A stretch of DNA of 34,564 nucleotides from Burkholderiaceae bacterium (GTDB lineage: Bacteria; Pseudomonadota; Gammaproteobacteria; Burkholderiales; Burkholderiaceae_F), in assembly GCA_025055385.1 (NCBI GenBank), contig JANWXE010000100.1, forward strand, positions 1 through 34,564. Reading direction: 5' to 3'. Each line of letters opens with the position of its first letter. The stretch's first letter is position 1. Below are positions 26,871 to 34,319 of the stretch, piece by piece. The position numbers and the translations under genes are program-made. The notes below the pieces were generated by a model. The model was given only the letters and a program-made list of their open reading frames with translations, had not been told where the DNA came from and made no database searches.

Positions 26871-26879
26871 GGCGGCCAG
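26856..26879. terminator. Inverted repeat at the convergent cyclase/regulator junction
   Basis: CTGGCCGC and GCGGCCAG form a perfect 8-bp stem around TGACTGAG, which contains the stop codon of the cyclase gene. It stands between two convergent genes only 21 bases apart and could work on both strands. There is no T tract, so efficiency as an intrinsic terminator is doubtful. Confidence 0.35.
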
Positions 26880-26891
26880 GGTGCGTGCGCC

Positions 26892-27530
26892 TTACTCGAC
26901 CAGCCCGTGCTTGATCGCGTAGTGGGTGAGCTCGGCGTTGTTGCTCATGCCCATTTTTTCCAAGATGCGGGCACGGTAGACGCTAACCGTTTTGGGGCTG
27001 AGCGCCAGCTCGGCTGCAATCTCAGACAGCCGCTTGCCGGAGGCGATCAGCCGTAGGGTTTGGAATTCGCGGTCCGACAAGCGTTCATGCAGCGGAACCT
27101 CTTGCGGCGCGTGCAGGTTTTCAATGAGCGCCTGCGCGATTTCCGGCGTGACATATTTGCGGCCGGCGATGACCTGGCTGACTGCTTCCAGCAGCTTCTC
27201 CGGCGCGCTCGCTTTATTTAGATAGCCGGCCGCACCTGCCCGGAACGCGCGCACGGCATACTGATCCTCCGGGTACATGCTGACGACCAGCACCTTCAGC
27301 TGCGGCATTTCGTCTCGCAGCGTTTTCAGAATTTCGATGCCATTTTTGCCCGGCAGGCCGATGTCCATCACCAACAGCTCGGCGTCCGGATGCTGGCGCA
27401 AAGCGGCTCGCAGCTGACCGTAGTCACCGGCTTCCGCGGCGACCTCAATCTGCGGGTGTTCGGCAACGATTTGCACGATGCCGCGGCGGACAATCGGATG
27501 GTCATCCACAACAATGGTTTTCACCGGCAT
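26892..27530 (-). CDS. NarL/FixJ-type response regulator
   Basis: 212 residues. The receiver domain (2-120) has VVDDHPIVRRGI, phosphoacceptor Asp56 in LLVMDIGLPGKNG, and Lys in YLNKASAPEKL. The C-terminal LuxR-type helix-turn-helix (about 148-208) reads LSDREFQTLRLIASGKRLSEIAAELALSPKTVSVYRARILEKMGM. Such proteins bind DNA as dimers after phosphorylation by HisKA_3 kinases. The gene 20 bases upstream on the same strand encodes exactly that kind of kinase, so they form a pair. YLNKASAPEKLLEAVSQV is typical of the GacA/UvrY-like subgroup, but I do not assign a name. It may regulate motility or c-di-GMP genes nearby, which is inference from position. Confidence 0.93.
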   Translation of the reverse strand: MPVKTIVVDDHPIVRRGIVQIVAEHPQIEVAAEAGDYGQLRAALRQHPDAELLVMDIGLPGKNGIEILKTLRDEMPQLKVLVVSMYPEDQYAVRAFRAGAAGYLNKASAPEKLLEAVSQVIAGRKYVTPEIAQALIENLHAPQEVPLHERLSDREFQTLRLIASGKRLSEIAAELALSPKTVSVYRARILEKMGMSNNAELTHYAIKHGLVE

Positions 27531-27550
27531 GGCAGTGGCTTGCGATGGCG

Positions 27551-28720
27551 TTAAGTCTCTGAGGACTCCATTTTCGGCGCGCTGGCGACCGTCGAGGGCA
27601 GGCCGTCCTGCGGTGCCGCTGGCGTGCCGATCGGAATTGAGAACATCACGGTGGTGCCACGCCCTGGGGCGCTGTTAACCTCGGCCCAGCCGCCAAAACC
27701 GGCGGCCCGCTCGATGAGCCCGCGAACGCCAAAGCCGGGGACATTGTGCACGCCGGCGGGGTCGAAACCAACGCCATCGTCGGCCACCTCGAGGGACACT
27801 TCGTCGGCGGCCGCGAACAGGTGCACCGATACCCGCTTGGCTTGCGCGTGCTTCGCAACGTTGGCTAACGCCTCCTGCGCGGCGCGGTACAACGCGGTGG
27901 CGCGCTCCGCTGGCAGGTCGATCTCTTCGCGGTTGGTTTCAAATGAGACCGCGACACCGGTGCGGGTGCGGAAACCCTGGATCAGCCACTCCAAGGCGGG
28001 CACCAGGCCGGCGTCGAGCACCGGGGGCCGCAGGTTATGCTGTATGCGGTCGGCCGCCGCCACTGCCTGTGCCAGCAGTTCCTGCATCGCGTTAATGTGG
28101 GGCGCTGCTGCTGAGCGGTTTTCCAGCACGCGGGTCAGGCGCGCCAATTCGAATTTCAGCGCGGTCAGTGTGCTGCCAATGTCGTCGTGAATTTCCCGTG
28201 CCACGCGCCGCCGTTCTTCCTCTTTGACGCGCTCCAGGTGCTGGGTCAGTTCGCGCAGGCGCGCCTCGCTGGCGGCGAGCGCTTGCGCCTGCCGCCGTGC
28301 GTTGCGGCGCACCTCCGCTGCCTGCAGACTGCGCCGCAGCGCAGGCGCTAGACGAAACATGCGCGCCTTTAAGATGAAGTCGTCGGCGCCGGCGTGCAGC
28401 ACCGCCACGGCCAGGTCCTCGGCCATCTCACCGGAGAGGACCAGCACGGGCAGATCCTCGTCATAGCTTTTGGCGACCTTTAACGCGGCAAACGAGTCGA
28501 AGCGGGGCAGATTGTGGTCCGTGACCACGGCGTCGATGCGGCCGCCTGCAAAGGCCTGCCGCATACCCGCTTCGTCCTCAACGCGCTGCGCGCGCACACG
28601 CAACCCGGTGAGGGCTTGATCGCGGCTAAGAATCGCCAGCAGCAACTCGTAGTCAAGTTCAGAGTCCTCGACCACCAGCAGCTGAATCGTATTCGGCATC
28701 GTCGGGGTGGCGTTGGGCAT
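27551..28720 (-). CDS. REC-HisKA_3 histidine kinase, partner of the NarL-type regulator
   Basis: 389 residues from the ATG at 28720; the track begins at a TTG two codons earlier. It is soluble. An N-terminal receiver (about 10-130) has LLVVEDSELDYELL, a likely phospho-Asp in DAVVTDHNLPRFDS and Lys in DFILKARMF. A coiled coil leads to a HisKA_3 dimerisation domain with REEERRRVAREIHDDIGSTLTALKFELARL type sequence (KEEERRR here), its His being the phosphoacceptor. The ATPase has EALANVAKHAQAKRVSV, DDGVGFD and GFGVRGLIERAAGFGG. A kinase whose input is a receiver is probably itself controlled by another kinase, plausibly one of those encoded upstream. The downstream gene is its regulator. Confidence 0.92.
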   Translation of the reverse strand: MPNATPTMPNTIQLLVVEDSELDYELLLAILSRDQALTGLRVRAQRVEDEAGMRQAFAGGRIDAVVTDHNLPRFDSFAALKVAKSYDEDLPVLVLSGEMAEDLAVAVLHAGADDFILKARMFRLAPALRRSLQAAEVRRNARRQAQALAASEARLRELTQHLERVKEEERRRVAREIHDDIGSTLTALKFELARLTRVLENRSAAAPHINAMQELLAQAVAAADRIQHNLRPPVLDAGLVPALEWLIQGFRTRTGVAVSFETNREEIDLPAERATALYRAAQEALANVAKHAQAKRVSVHLFAAADEVSLEVADDGVGFDPAGVHNVPGFGVRGLIERAAGFGGWAEVNSAPGRGTTVMFSIPIGTPAAPQDGLPSTVASAPKMESSET

Positions 28721-28897
28721 CAGCAAATTTCCGTGCGACGGCCGCGATTGTCTCCGATTTTTACCAACGGGACCGTCGGTTGGGCCGGGCGCTGTCCCCA
28801 GCGCACGGGATTGGTTTCGATTCGGTCCGCTTATCGCCGCTTCGCCGCACGGCCCTTGCCGACAAACTGATGAGGAGCTCAGCCTGACCTACGTCAG
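28721..28897. other. Divergent intergenic region between kinase and che operon
   Basis: 177 bases, the longest gap in the window, must hold the promoters of the minus-strand kinase/regulator pair and of the che operon. I see a 6-bp hairpin GCGCTG-TCCC-CAGCGC at 28789-28804 and a CCAAC/GTTGG pair around 28764-28783. A GCCGACAA at 28858-28865 resembles a FliA -10 box but has no matching -35. No promoter can be called with confidence. Confidence 0.4.
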
Positions 28898-29287
28898 ATG
28901 GACGGTCCGTTGTTGGAAGCCGAAGCCGGCGCGGCACGTGAGTGCGCGGCCATTGCCGCCGACCTTGAGCGCCTGAAGGCGATGATCAATGAAGCCGGCG
29001 ACAAGCTGGCGGCCAGCTTCGCCACGCTAGGCGCGGCGGTCAACGCGCTGGCGCCCGACAATGGCGAGCGGCAAAAGCTGGCGGCGGCGGTGACAAGCGC
29101 TGTCACCGCGCTGCAGTTTCAGGATATGGCCACCCAACTGACCAGCCACGCGCAGCAGCGTTTAGGTGCGCTGCGCGAGTGGTTGCGCATGATCGCACCA
29201 GCGACGGATCCGCTTGCCGCGGACACGCGCATGCAACCGGTCAAGCAGACGGGACTGGGCGCCGGATCGATCGATTTGTTTGTCTGA
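28898..29287 (+). CDS. Small CheZ-like protein upstream of cheY
   Basis: 129 residues, helical, soluble. After a first helix pair (about 10-50) the segment VTSAVTALQFQDMATQLTSHAQQRL (65-89) carries FQDMATQ, which parallels FQDLTGQ at the active site of the CheY-P phosphatase CheZ; Asp76 and Gln80 have the DxxxQ spacing of the CheZ catalytic pair. CheZ is about 210 residues, so this protein would be a short version. The C-terminus (GAGSIDLFV) is acidic-hydrophobic and could mimic the CheY-binding tail of CheZ. It sits 22 bases before cheY. A stop codon at 28871 excludes a much longer N-terminus, and the GAGGAG at about 28873 is far from this ATG, so the exact start is uncertain. Phosphatase activity is inference. 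Confidence 0.7.
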   Translation: MDGPLLEAEAGAARECAAIAADLERLKAMINEAGDKLAASFATLGAAVNALAPDNGERQKLAAAVTSAVTALQFQDMATQLTSHAQQRLGALREWLRMIAPATDPLAADTRMQPVKQTGLGAGSIDLFV

Positions 29288-29309
29288 AGCTTGCAAAGGA
29301 GAACGACCG

Positions 29310-29672
29310 ATGGCTTCGATCCTCGCGGTGGACGATTCCGCTTCGATGCGTCAGATGGTGTCGTTCACGCTGAAGAGCGCCGGTTATCAGGTCATCGAGG
29401 CGGCCGACGGTGTCGAGGCGCTTGAGAAAGCAGAAAAGCATGCGGTCGATCTCGTGCTGACCGATCAGAACATGCCGCGCATGGATGGCATCACGCTGGT
29501 GAAGAACCTGCGCGTGAAGGAAGCCTACGCGCGCGTGCCGATACTGATTCTTACCACCGAATCGAGCGCCGAGATGAAAGCTAAGGGCAAGGCCGCCGGC
29601 GCGACCGGTTGGCTAGTCAAACCGTTCGATCCGAACAAGCTGCTGGAAGTGATCAGGAAAGTCATCGGCTAA
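29310..29672 (+). CDS. cheY: CheY, chemotaxis response regulator
   Basis: 120 residues from the ATG at 29310, with an AAAGGAG site 8 bases upstream; the 152-residue track ORF reads back into the previous gene. It is a single receiver domain: AVDDSASMRQMV, phosphoacceptor Asp in LVLTDQNMPRMDG, Thr in ILTTES and Lys in WLVKPFDPNKLLEVI. There is no output domain. Phosphorylated by CheA, it binds the flagellar switch and changes rotation. Position next to cheA makes the role clear, although the TDQNMP form is the one found in several proteobacterial chemotaxis clusters rather than the enterobacterial one. Confidence 0.95.
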   Translation: MASILAVDDSASMRQMVSFTLKSAGYQVIEAADGVEALEKAEKHAVDLVLTDQNMPRMDGITLVKNLRVKEAYARVPILILTTESSAEMKAKGKAAGATGWLVKPFDPNKLLEVIRKVIG

Positions 29673-29678
29673 CAGAGA

Positions 29679-29693
29679 CGCGGCACAGCCGCG
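29679..29693. repeat. Small hairpin in the cheY-cheA gap
   Basis: CGCGGC-ACA-GCCGCG gives a 6-bp GC stem with a 3-base loop, 21 bases before the cheA ATG. It could slow transcription or protect the cheY message end. No T run follows. Confidence 0.3.
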
Positions 29694-29714
29694 CGCACAA
29701 ACACGGAAACGGAC

Positions 29715-31679
29715 ATGAGTCACATGGCAGGCGCAGGCACGGCTTCTGGGGGCTTCGATCTGAGCCAGTTTCATAGCGTTTTTTTCGAGGAAGCGGGCGA
29801 AAATCTGGCCAATATGGAGGCACTGCTGCTGGCGCTCGATCCTGCCCAGGCCAGTGCGGATGATCTAAACGCAATTTTTCGCGTCGCCCACTCGATTAAG
29901 GGGGGGGCGGCGACGTTCGGCTTCGCCGACGTTGCCGAGCTCACCCACGAGCTAGAGACACTCTTGGATCGGCTGCGCCGCAATGAGCTGAAAATGCGGC
30001 ACGAAATTGTCGATGCCCTGCTGGCCGCCGCCGATACCCTGAAGGCCCAGCTGGCATGCCATCAGGGCGTTGCAAGCGACGCGCCCGATGCGAGCGCCTT
30101 GATTGCCACCATTAAGCGCCTGGCTGCCGGCGAGCGCGCAGACACGGGCGGCTGCCGTCTGCTGCGCGTGCGGGTGGGTCCACTTACCAATTTAGCCGCT
30201 GCTGACGGGCTGGCTGAGCTGTTTCGCGATATCCCGAATCTGGGCACGCTTGAGCCGCTGGAGGACGATGGCACGAGTGCGGAGGGCTATCGGACGTTCC
30301 GGGTTAGCACCAACGCAAGCGACGATGAACTGATCGAACTGTTTTCGTTTCACGTCGGGCGCGAACAGATCGAGATCACGCCGCTGGACACGACAGCGCC
30401 GACGGAGGGCGACGGATTTGGCTTTTTCGTTGACCCAGCCACGCTGCCGGCGGCGCGCCAGCAAAGCCAGGCGCCGGCGGCGAAGCCAGAACGCGAGAAA
30501 ACCGCGCTACCGCAAATGGAATCGACGACACTGCGGGTGGCGGTAGACAAGGTCGATCAGCTGATCAATCTCGTGGGTGAGCTGGTCATTACGCAAGCCA
30601 TGTTGACGCAGCAGGCCAAGAGCCTGGATCCGGTGCAGTTTCAGGGACTGCTGGCGGGCATTGCTGACTTGGAGCGCAACACGCGCCATCTGCAAGAAGC
30701 GGTGCTGTCGATCCGGATGATTCCGATGGCCTTTGTCTTCTCGCGCTTTCCGCGCATGTTGCGCGATCTGGCAGCCAAGCTGGGCAAGCAGATCGAGCTG
30801 CGCACAATCGGCGAGGCCACCGAACTGGACAAAGGTTTGATCGAGAAAATTGTCGATCCGCTGACACATCTGGTGCGCAACAGCGCTGACCATGGCATCG
30901 AAACGCCGGCTGAACGTCTAAAGGTGGGCAAACCCGCCTACGGCACGATCACGCTGTCGGCTGCACATGAGGGCGGCTCGATCCTCATTGAGGTGCGTGA
31001 CGATGGCGCCGGCCTGCGGCGCGACAAGATCCTGGCCAAGGCACGCGAACGCGGATTGCCGGTGCGCGACGATATGACCGACGCCGAGGTATGGGCGCTG
31101 ATCTGGGAGCCGGGGTTCTCCACCGCCGATCAGGTAAGCGACGTCTCCGGCCGCGGAGTTGGTATGGATGTCGTGCGGCGGAACATTGCTGCGCTGGGCG
31201 GCTCGGTGGAGATCGATTCGGCACCGGGATGGGGCACGCGGGTGTTGGTGCGGCTGCCGCTGACGTTAGCCATCATGGATGGCATGTCGGTGCTCGTCGG
31301 CAACGAAACGTACATCCTGCCGTTGGCTGCCGTGGTTGAGTCGTTCCAGATGGATCGGCGCCTCGTGCAGACCGTTGCCGGCAATGCGCGCGTGGTGCAA
31401 GTGCGCGGCGACTACCTGCCGGTCGTGGCCCTAGATGAGGTTTTGCAGGTGCCGCGCAATGAGCCGCGCCGCGATGGCATTCTAGTTGTAGTGGAAGCAG
31501 AGGGGGCACGCTGCGCGTTGTTGCTTGATGAGCTGCTCGGGCAGCAGCAAGTGGTGGTCAAGAACCTGGAGACCAACTACAAACGCGTGCCCGGCATTTC
31601 GGGGGCGACAATCCTCGGCGATGGCCGAGTGGCGCTGATCATCGACGTGGCGGCGCTGGTGAAGCGCTCACGGCACTGA
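29715..31679 (+). CDS. cheA: CheA, chemotaxis histidine kinase
   Basis: 654 residues. P1 (about 14-120) has the phosphoacceptor His59 in RVAHSIKGGAATFGF. A middle region (about 140-245; YRTFRVSTNASDDELIELFSFHV) corresponds to P2. P3 dimerisation begins at TTLRVAVDKVDQLINLVGELVITQAMLTQQ, followed by the P4 ATPase (LTHLVRNSADHGIETPAER, VRDDGAGL, VSGRGVGMDVVRRNIAALGG). The CheW-like P5 domain (VLVGNETYILPLAAVVESFQM to the end) binds CheW and receptors. It phosphorylates CheY and CheB. Length and domain order are normal. The next gene starts two bases after the stop, and it is cheR, not cheW. Confidence 0.98.
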   Translation: MSHMAGAGTASGGFDLSQFHSVFFEEAGENLANMEALLLALDPAQASADDLNAIFRVAHSIKGGAATFGFADVAELTHELETLLDRLRRNELKMRHEIVDALLAAADTLKAQLACHQGVASDAPDASALIATIKRLAAGERADTGGCRLLRVRVGPLTNLAAADGLAELFRDIPNLGTLEPLEDDGTSAEGYRTFRVSTNASDDELIELFSFHVGREQIEITPLDTTAPTEGDGFGFFVDPATLPAARQQSQAPAAKPEREKTALPQMESTTLRVAVDKVDQLINLVGELVITQAMLTQQAKSLDPVQFQGLLAGIADLERNTRHLQEAVLSIRMIPMAFVFSRFPRMLRDLAAKLGKQIELRTIGEATELDKGLIEKIVDPLTHLVRNSADHGIETPAERLKVGKPAYGTITLSAAHEGGSILIEVRDDGAGLRRDKILAKARERGLPVRDDMTDAEVWALIWEPGFSTADQVSDVSGRGVGMDVVRRNIAALGGSVEIDSAPGWGTRVLVRLPLTLAIMDGMSVLVGNETYILPLAAVVESFQMDRRLVQTVAGNARVVQVRGDYLPVVALDEVLQVPRNEPRRDGILVVVEAEGARCALLLDELLGQQQVVVKNLETNYKRVPGISGATILGDGRVALIIDVAALVKRSRH

Positions 31680-31681
31680 GC

Positions 31682-32566
31682 ATGGGTGCGCGTGAGTTTG
31701 CGCCCGAGGCGCTGGCAGCGCTTGCTGAGCCAGTACGCGATTTTGTGTTCACGGCAGCGGACTTCGAGCGCGTGCGGCGGCTGATCTATGCCTGGGCTGG
31801 GATCAGCCTAAACGACAGCAAGCAGAACATGGTGTACAGCCGGCTGGCGCGGCGCCTGCGCGCCACCGGAATCGATTCATTCCGTACCTATCTAGACCGG
31901 CTGGAGAGCGATCGGGCATTCGCCGCGAGCGAGCGGCAGAACTTTGTCAACGCGCTGACGACGAATCTGACAGCATTTTTCCGCGAGGCCCATCATTTTC
32001 CGGTGCTGGCCGAGTTCTTACGCCAGCATGCCAGCGCCGGTGAACTGCGTCTTTGGAGCGCCGCCGCCTCCACCGGCGAGGAGCCGTATTCAATTGCGAT
32101 GACGGCACTGGAGACACTCGGCCCGAATCCTCCAGTGCGCATCTTGGCCACCGACATCGACACGCAAGTACTGGCTCAGGCCGAGCGGGGCATCTACCGG
32201 CTGGAGGCCCTTGGCCCCTGCGGCGAAACACGCCGGCGGCGCTTCTTTTTGCGTGGCGTCGGCGTCAATCAGGGGTTGGCGCGCGTGCGGCCGGAGGTGC
32301 GCCGGCTGGTGTCGTTCGCGCACCTGAACCTGCTGGCAGAAGACTGGTCGGCGCTGACAGCATTCGCGCGCCAGGTGGACGTCGTCTTCTGCCGCAACGT
32401 GATGATCTATTTCGATAAGGACACGCAGCGGCGCATCTTGCAGCGCCTTGCCGGCGTGCTGCGCGGAGGCGGCTTGCTGTTCGTTGGTCACTCCGAGAAC
32501 TTGTCTGACTGCCGGGCACTGTTCGTGGCGCGCGGCAACACCGTATACGAGCGGGTGGCAGCATGA
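31682..32566 (+). CDS. cheR: CheR, chemoreceptor glutamate methyltransferase
   Basis: 294 residues. The N-terminal helical domain (about 20-95) has FTAADFERVRRLIYAWAGISLNDSKQNMVYSRLARRLR, and the segment FVNALTTNLTAFFREAHHF is a CheR hallmark. The S-adenosylmethionine-binding motif is LRLWSAAASTGEEPYSIAM; VDVVFCRNVMIYFDKDTQRRIL and GGLLFVGHSENL follow as expected. CheR methylates receptor glutamates and sets adaptation together with CheB. Translation should be coupled to cheA (2-base gap) and to cheD (ATGA overlap). Confidence 0.98.
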   Translation: MGAREFAPEALAALAEPVRDFVFTAADFERVRRLIYAWAGISLNDSKQNMVYSRLARRLRATGIDSFRTYLDRLESDRAFAASERQNFVNALTTNLTAFFREAHHFPVLAEFLRQHASAGELRLWSAAASTGEEPYSIAMTALETLGPNPPVRILATDIDTQVLAQAERGIYRLEALGPCGETRRRRFFLRGVGVNQGLARVRPEVRRLVSFAHLNLLAEDWSALTAFARQVDVVFCRNVMIYFDKDTQRRILQRLAGVLRGGGLLFVGHSENLSDCRALFVARGNTVYERVAA

Positions 32567-33192
32567 CGACACCGACGGTAGCCGTGCGGCCGCGCCCCAG
32601 CGGCGTCCCCGGTGAGGCGCACACCTTTTATTACGAGCGCGAGTTTGGCCGCCATGCGGTGAAGGTCCTGCCCGGTGAGTTCTTCGTGGCGGCCGAAGAC
32701 ATTGTCCTGTCCACTGTCCTCGGTTCCTGTGTGTCTGCATGCATCTGGGACAGACGGCGCCGCATTGGCGGCATGAACCATTTCATGCTGCCTGGGGCTG
32801 ACTCCAGTGACGATCCAATCGGGCTGGCCGGTCGCTACGGCGCGTTTGCCATGGAGCAGCTGATCAATGAACTGATCAAGCGCGGCGCCAGCAAGGCCGA
32901 TTTCGAGGCCAAAGTGTTCGGCGGCGGCCAAGTGCTACCGAGCATGACCACATTGAATGTCGGCCAACGCAACGCGCAGTTCGTGCTGGAGTTTCTGCGC
33001 TGCGAAGGCATCCGCGTCGTGGCGCAAGACTTGCTCGACGTGCATCCACGGCGGGTGGTTTTTTTTCCCGTCAGCGGCCGCGCGCTGTGCCGCAAACTGG
33101 CGCGCGCCGATGCCGCTCTGGTCACCGCCGAGCAACGGTACAACGCGCAGCTGCGCAGCCGCCCCGTGGCCGGTGACGTCGAGCTGTTCTGA
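32563..33192 (+). CDS. cheD: CheD, chemoreceptor glutamine deamidase
   Basis: 209 residues. The active-site region [14 protein letters not shown] contains the nucleophilic Cys56, and His73 in GGMNHFMLP is 17 residues later, the same spacing as in characterised CheD. FGGGQVL and [17 protein letters not shown] are also typical. CheD converts receptor glutamine to glutamate and in some bacteria interacts with CheC; no cheC is seen here. The start overlaps the cheR stop (ATGA). The gene order cheR-cheD-cheB is common in betaproteobacteria. Confidence 0.97.
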   Translation: MTTPTVAVRPRPSGVPGEAHTFYYEREFGRHAVKVLPGEFFVAAEDIVLSTVLGSCVSACIWDRRRRIGGMNHFMLPGADSSDDPIGLAGRYGAFAMEQLINELIKRGASKADFEAKVFGGGQVLPSMTTLNVGQRNAQFVLEFLRCEGIRVVAQDLLDVHPRRVVFFPVSGRALCRKLARADAALVTAEQRYNAQLRSRPVAGDVELF

Positions 33193-33206
33193 GGGAGCGC
33201 GAGAAC

Positions 33207-34280
33207 ATGAACAAGACCCGCGTCCTGATTATCGACGACTCGGCGTTAGTGCGCAGCGTGCTCACCGAGATCATCAACCGCGAGCCGGACCTGCAGGTGG
33301 TCGGCGCCGCCCCGGATCCGCTGGTGGCGCGCGAGATGATCCGTGCGTTGACGCCGGATGTGCTGACGCTGGACATCGAGATGCCGCGCATGGACGGGCT
33401 GGATTTCCTGGAGCGACTGATGCGGCTGCGACCGATGCCGGTCGTGATGGTGTCCACGCTGACCGAACGCGGGGCGGAGGCCACGCTGCGCGCGCTCGAG
33501 CTCGGCGCGGTGGATTTCGTCACCAAACCGCGGCTTGGTGTAGCCGACGGCATCGAGCAGATGGCGCGCGAGATCTGCGACAAGATCCGCATCGCGGCGC
33601 GCGCACGCATGTTCCGCCGCGCCGCGGCCCCGCCGCCGGCGCCCGGGCCCGCGGCGAAGCTGTCGGTGCAGCGGCTGCCGCGACTGTCCACCGAGAAGTT
33701 GATCGCTATCGGCGCTTCCACCGGCGGCACGGAAGCCATCCGAGCCGTGCTCGAACATCTGCCGGCCGATGCGCCGGCGGTGCTGATCACGCAGCACATG
33801 CCGCCGGGATTCACGCGCAGTTTTGCCGCCCGCTTGAACAGCCTGTGCCGCATCACCGTCAGCGAGGCGAGCGACGGCGAGCGCGCGCTACCTGGGCATG
33901 CCTACATTGCACCGGGGGACCGCCATCTGCGGCTTGCCCGCAGCGGTTCTAACTACGTGCTCGCGCTCGATGACGGCCCGCCGGTGAACCGGCACCGGCC
34001 ATCGGTGGACGTGCTGTTCCGCTCGGTAGCGCAGCATGCTGGCCCGAATGCCATCGGCGTGATGCTCACCGGCATGGGCAAGGATGGTGCATTGGCCATG
34101 CGTGAGATGAAAGAAGCGGGCAGCTACAACATTGCGCAGGATGAAGCCACTAGCGTCGTCTTCGGCATGCCGCGTGAGGCTATCGCTGTCGGCGCGGTCG
34201 ACGAGGTGCTGCCGTTGCAGCGCATTGGCCCCCGTCTTGTCGAAAAGCTCGCCAGTTTGGGCGCTACCCATCGCGTCTGA
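33207..34280 (+). CDS. cheB: CheB, receptor methylesterase/response regulator
   Basis: 357 residues. The N-terminal receiver (4-125) has [13 protein letters not shown], phosphoacceptor Asp56 in [12 protein letters not shown] and Lys in FVTKPRLG. A Pro-rich linker leads to the methylesterase domain with the catalytic triad Ser171 ([11 protein letters not shown]), His197 ([14 protein letters not shown]) and Asp293 ([10 protein letters not shown]). It removes methyl groups from receptors and is activated by CheA. A GAGGGAGCG site precedes the ATG. It is the last gene of the che operon. Confidence 0.98.
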   Translation: MNKTRVLIIDDSALVRSVLTEIINREPDLQVVGAAPDPLVAREMIRALTPDVLTLDIEMPRMDGLDFLERLMRLRPMPVVMVSTLTERGAEATLRALELGAVDFVTKPRLGVADGIEQMAREICDKIRIAARARMFRRAAAPPPAPGPAAKLSVQRLPRLSTEKLIAIGASTGGTEAIRAVLEHLPADAPAVLITQHMPPGFTRSFAARLNSLCRITVSEASDGERALPGHAYIAPGDRHLRLARSGSNYVLALDDGPPVNRHRPSVDVLFRSVAQHAGPNAIGVMLTGMGKDGALAMREMKEAGSYNIAQDEATSVVFGMPREAIAVGAVDEVLPLQRIGPRLVEKLASLGATHRV

Positions 34281-34282
34281 AC

Positions 34283-34310
34283 CCGCGCAGCTGCCGCGGT
34301 GTCTTAAACT
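34283..34310 (+). terminator. Possible terminator after cheB
   Basis: CCGCG-CAGCTGC-CGCGG, a 5-bp GC stem with a 7-base loop, begins two bases after the cheB stop and is followed by the partly T-rich TGTCTTAAACT. It fits a weak intrinsic terminator for the che operon. The same bases (CTTAAA, 34303-34308) could overlap a -10 box for rnpB, though no good -35 is seen. Confidence 0.4.
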
Positions 34311-34319
34311 TGCCGGGGC

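Noticed and set aside
28858-28865. FliA -10-like GCCGACAA before the CheZ-like gene
   Set aside because: Nothing like TAAAGTTT occurs 11 bases upstream; one box is not enough.
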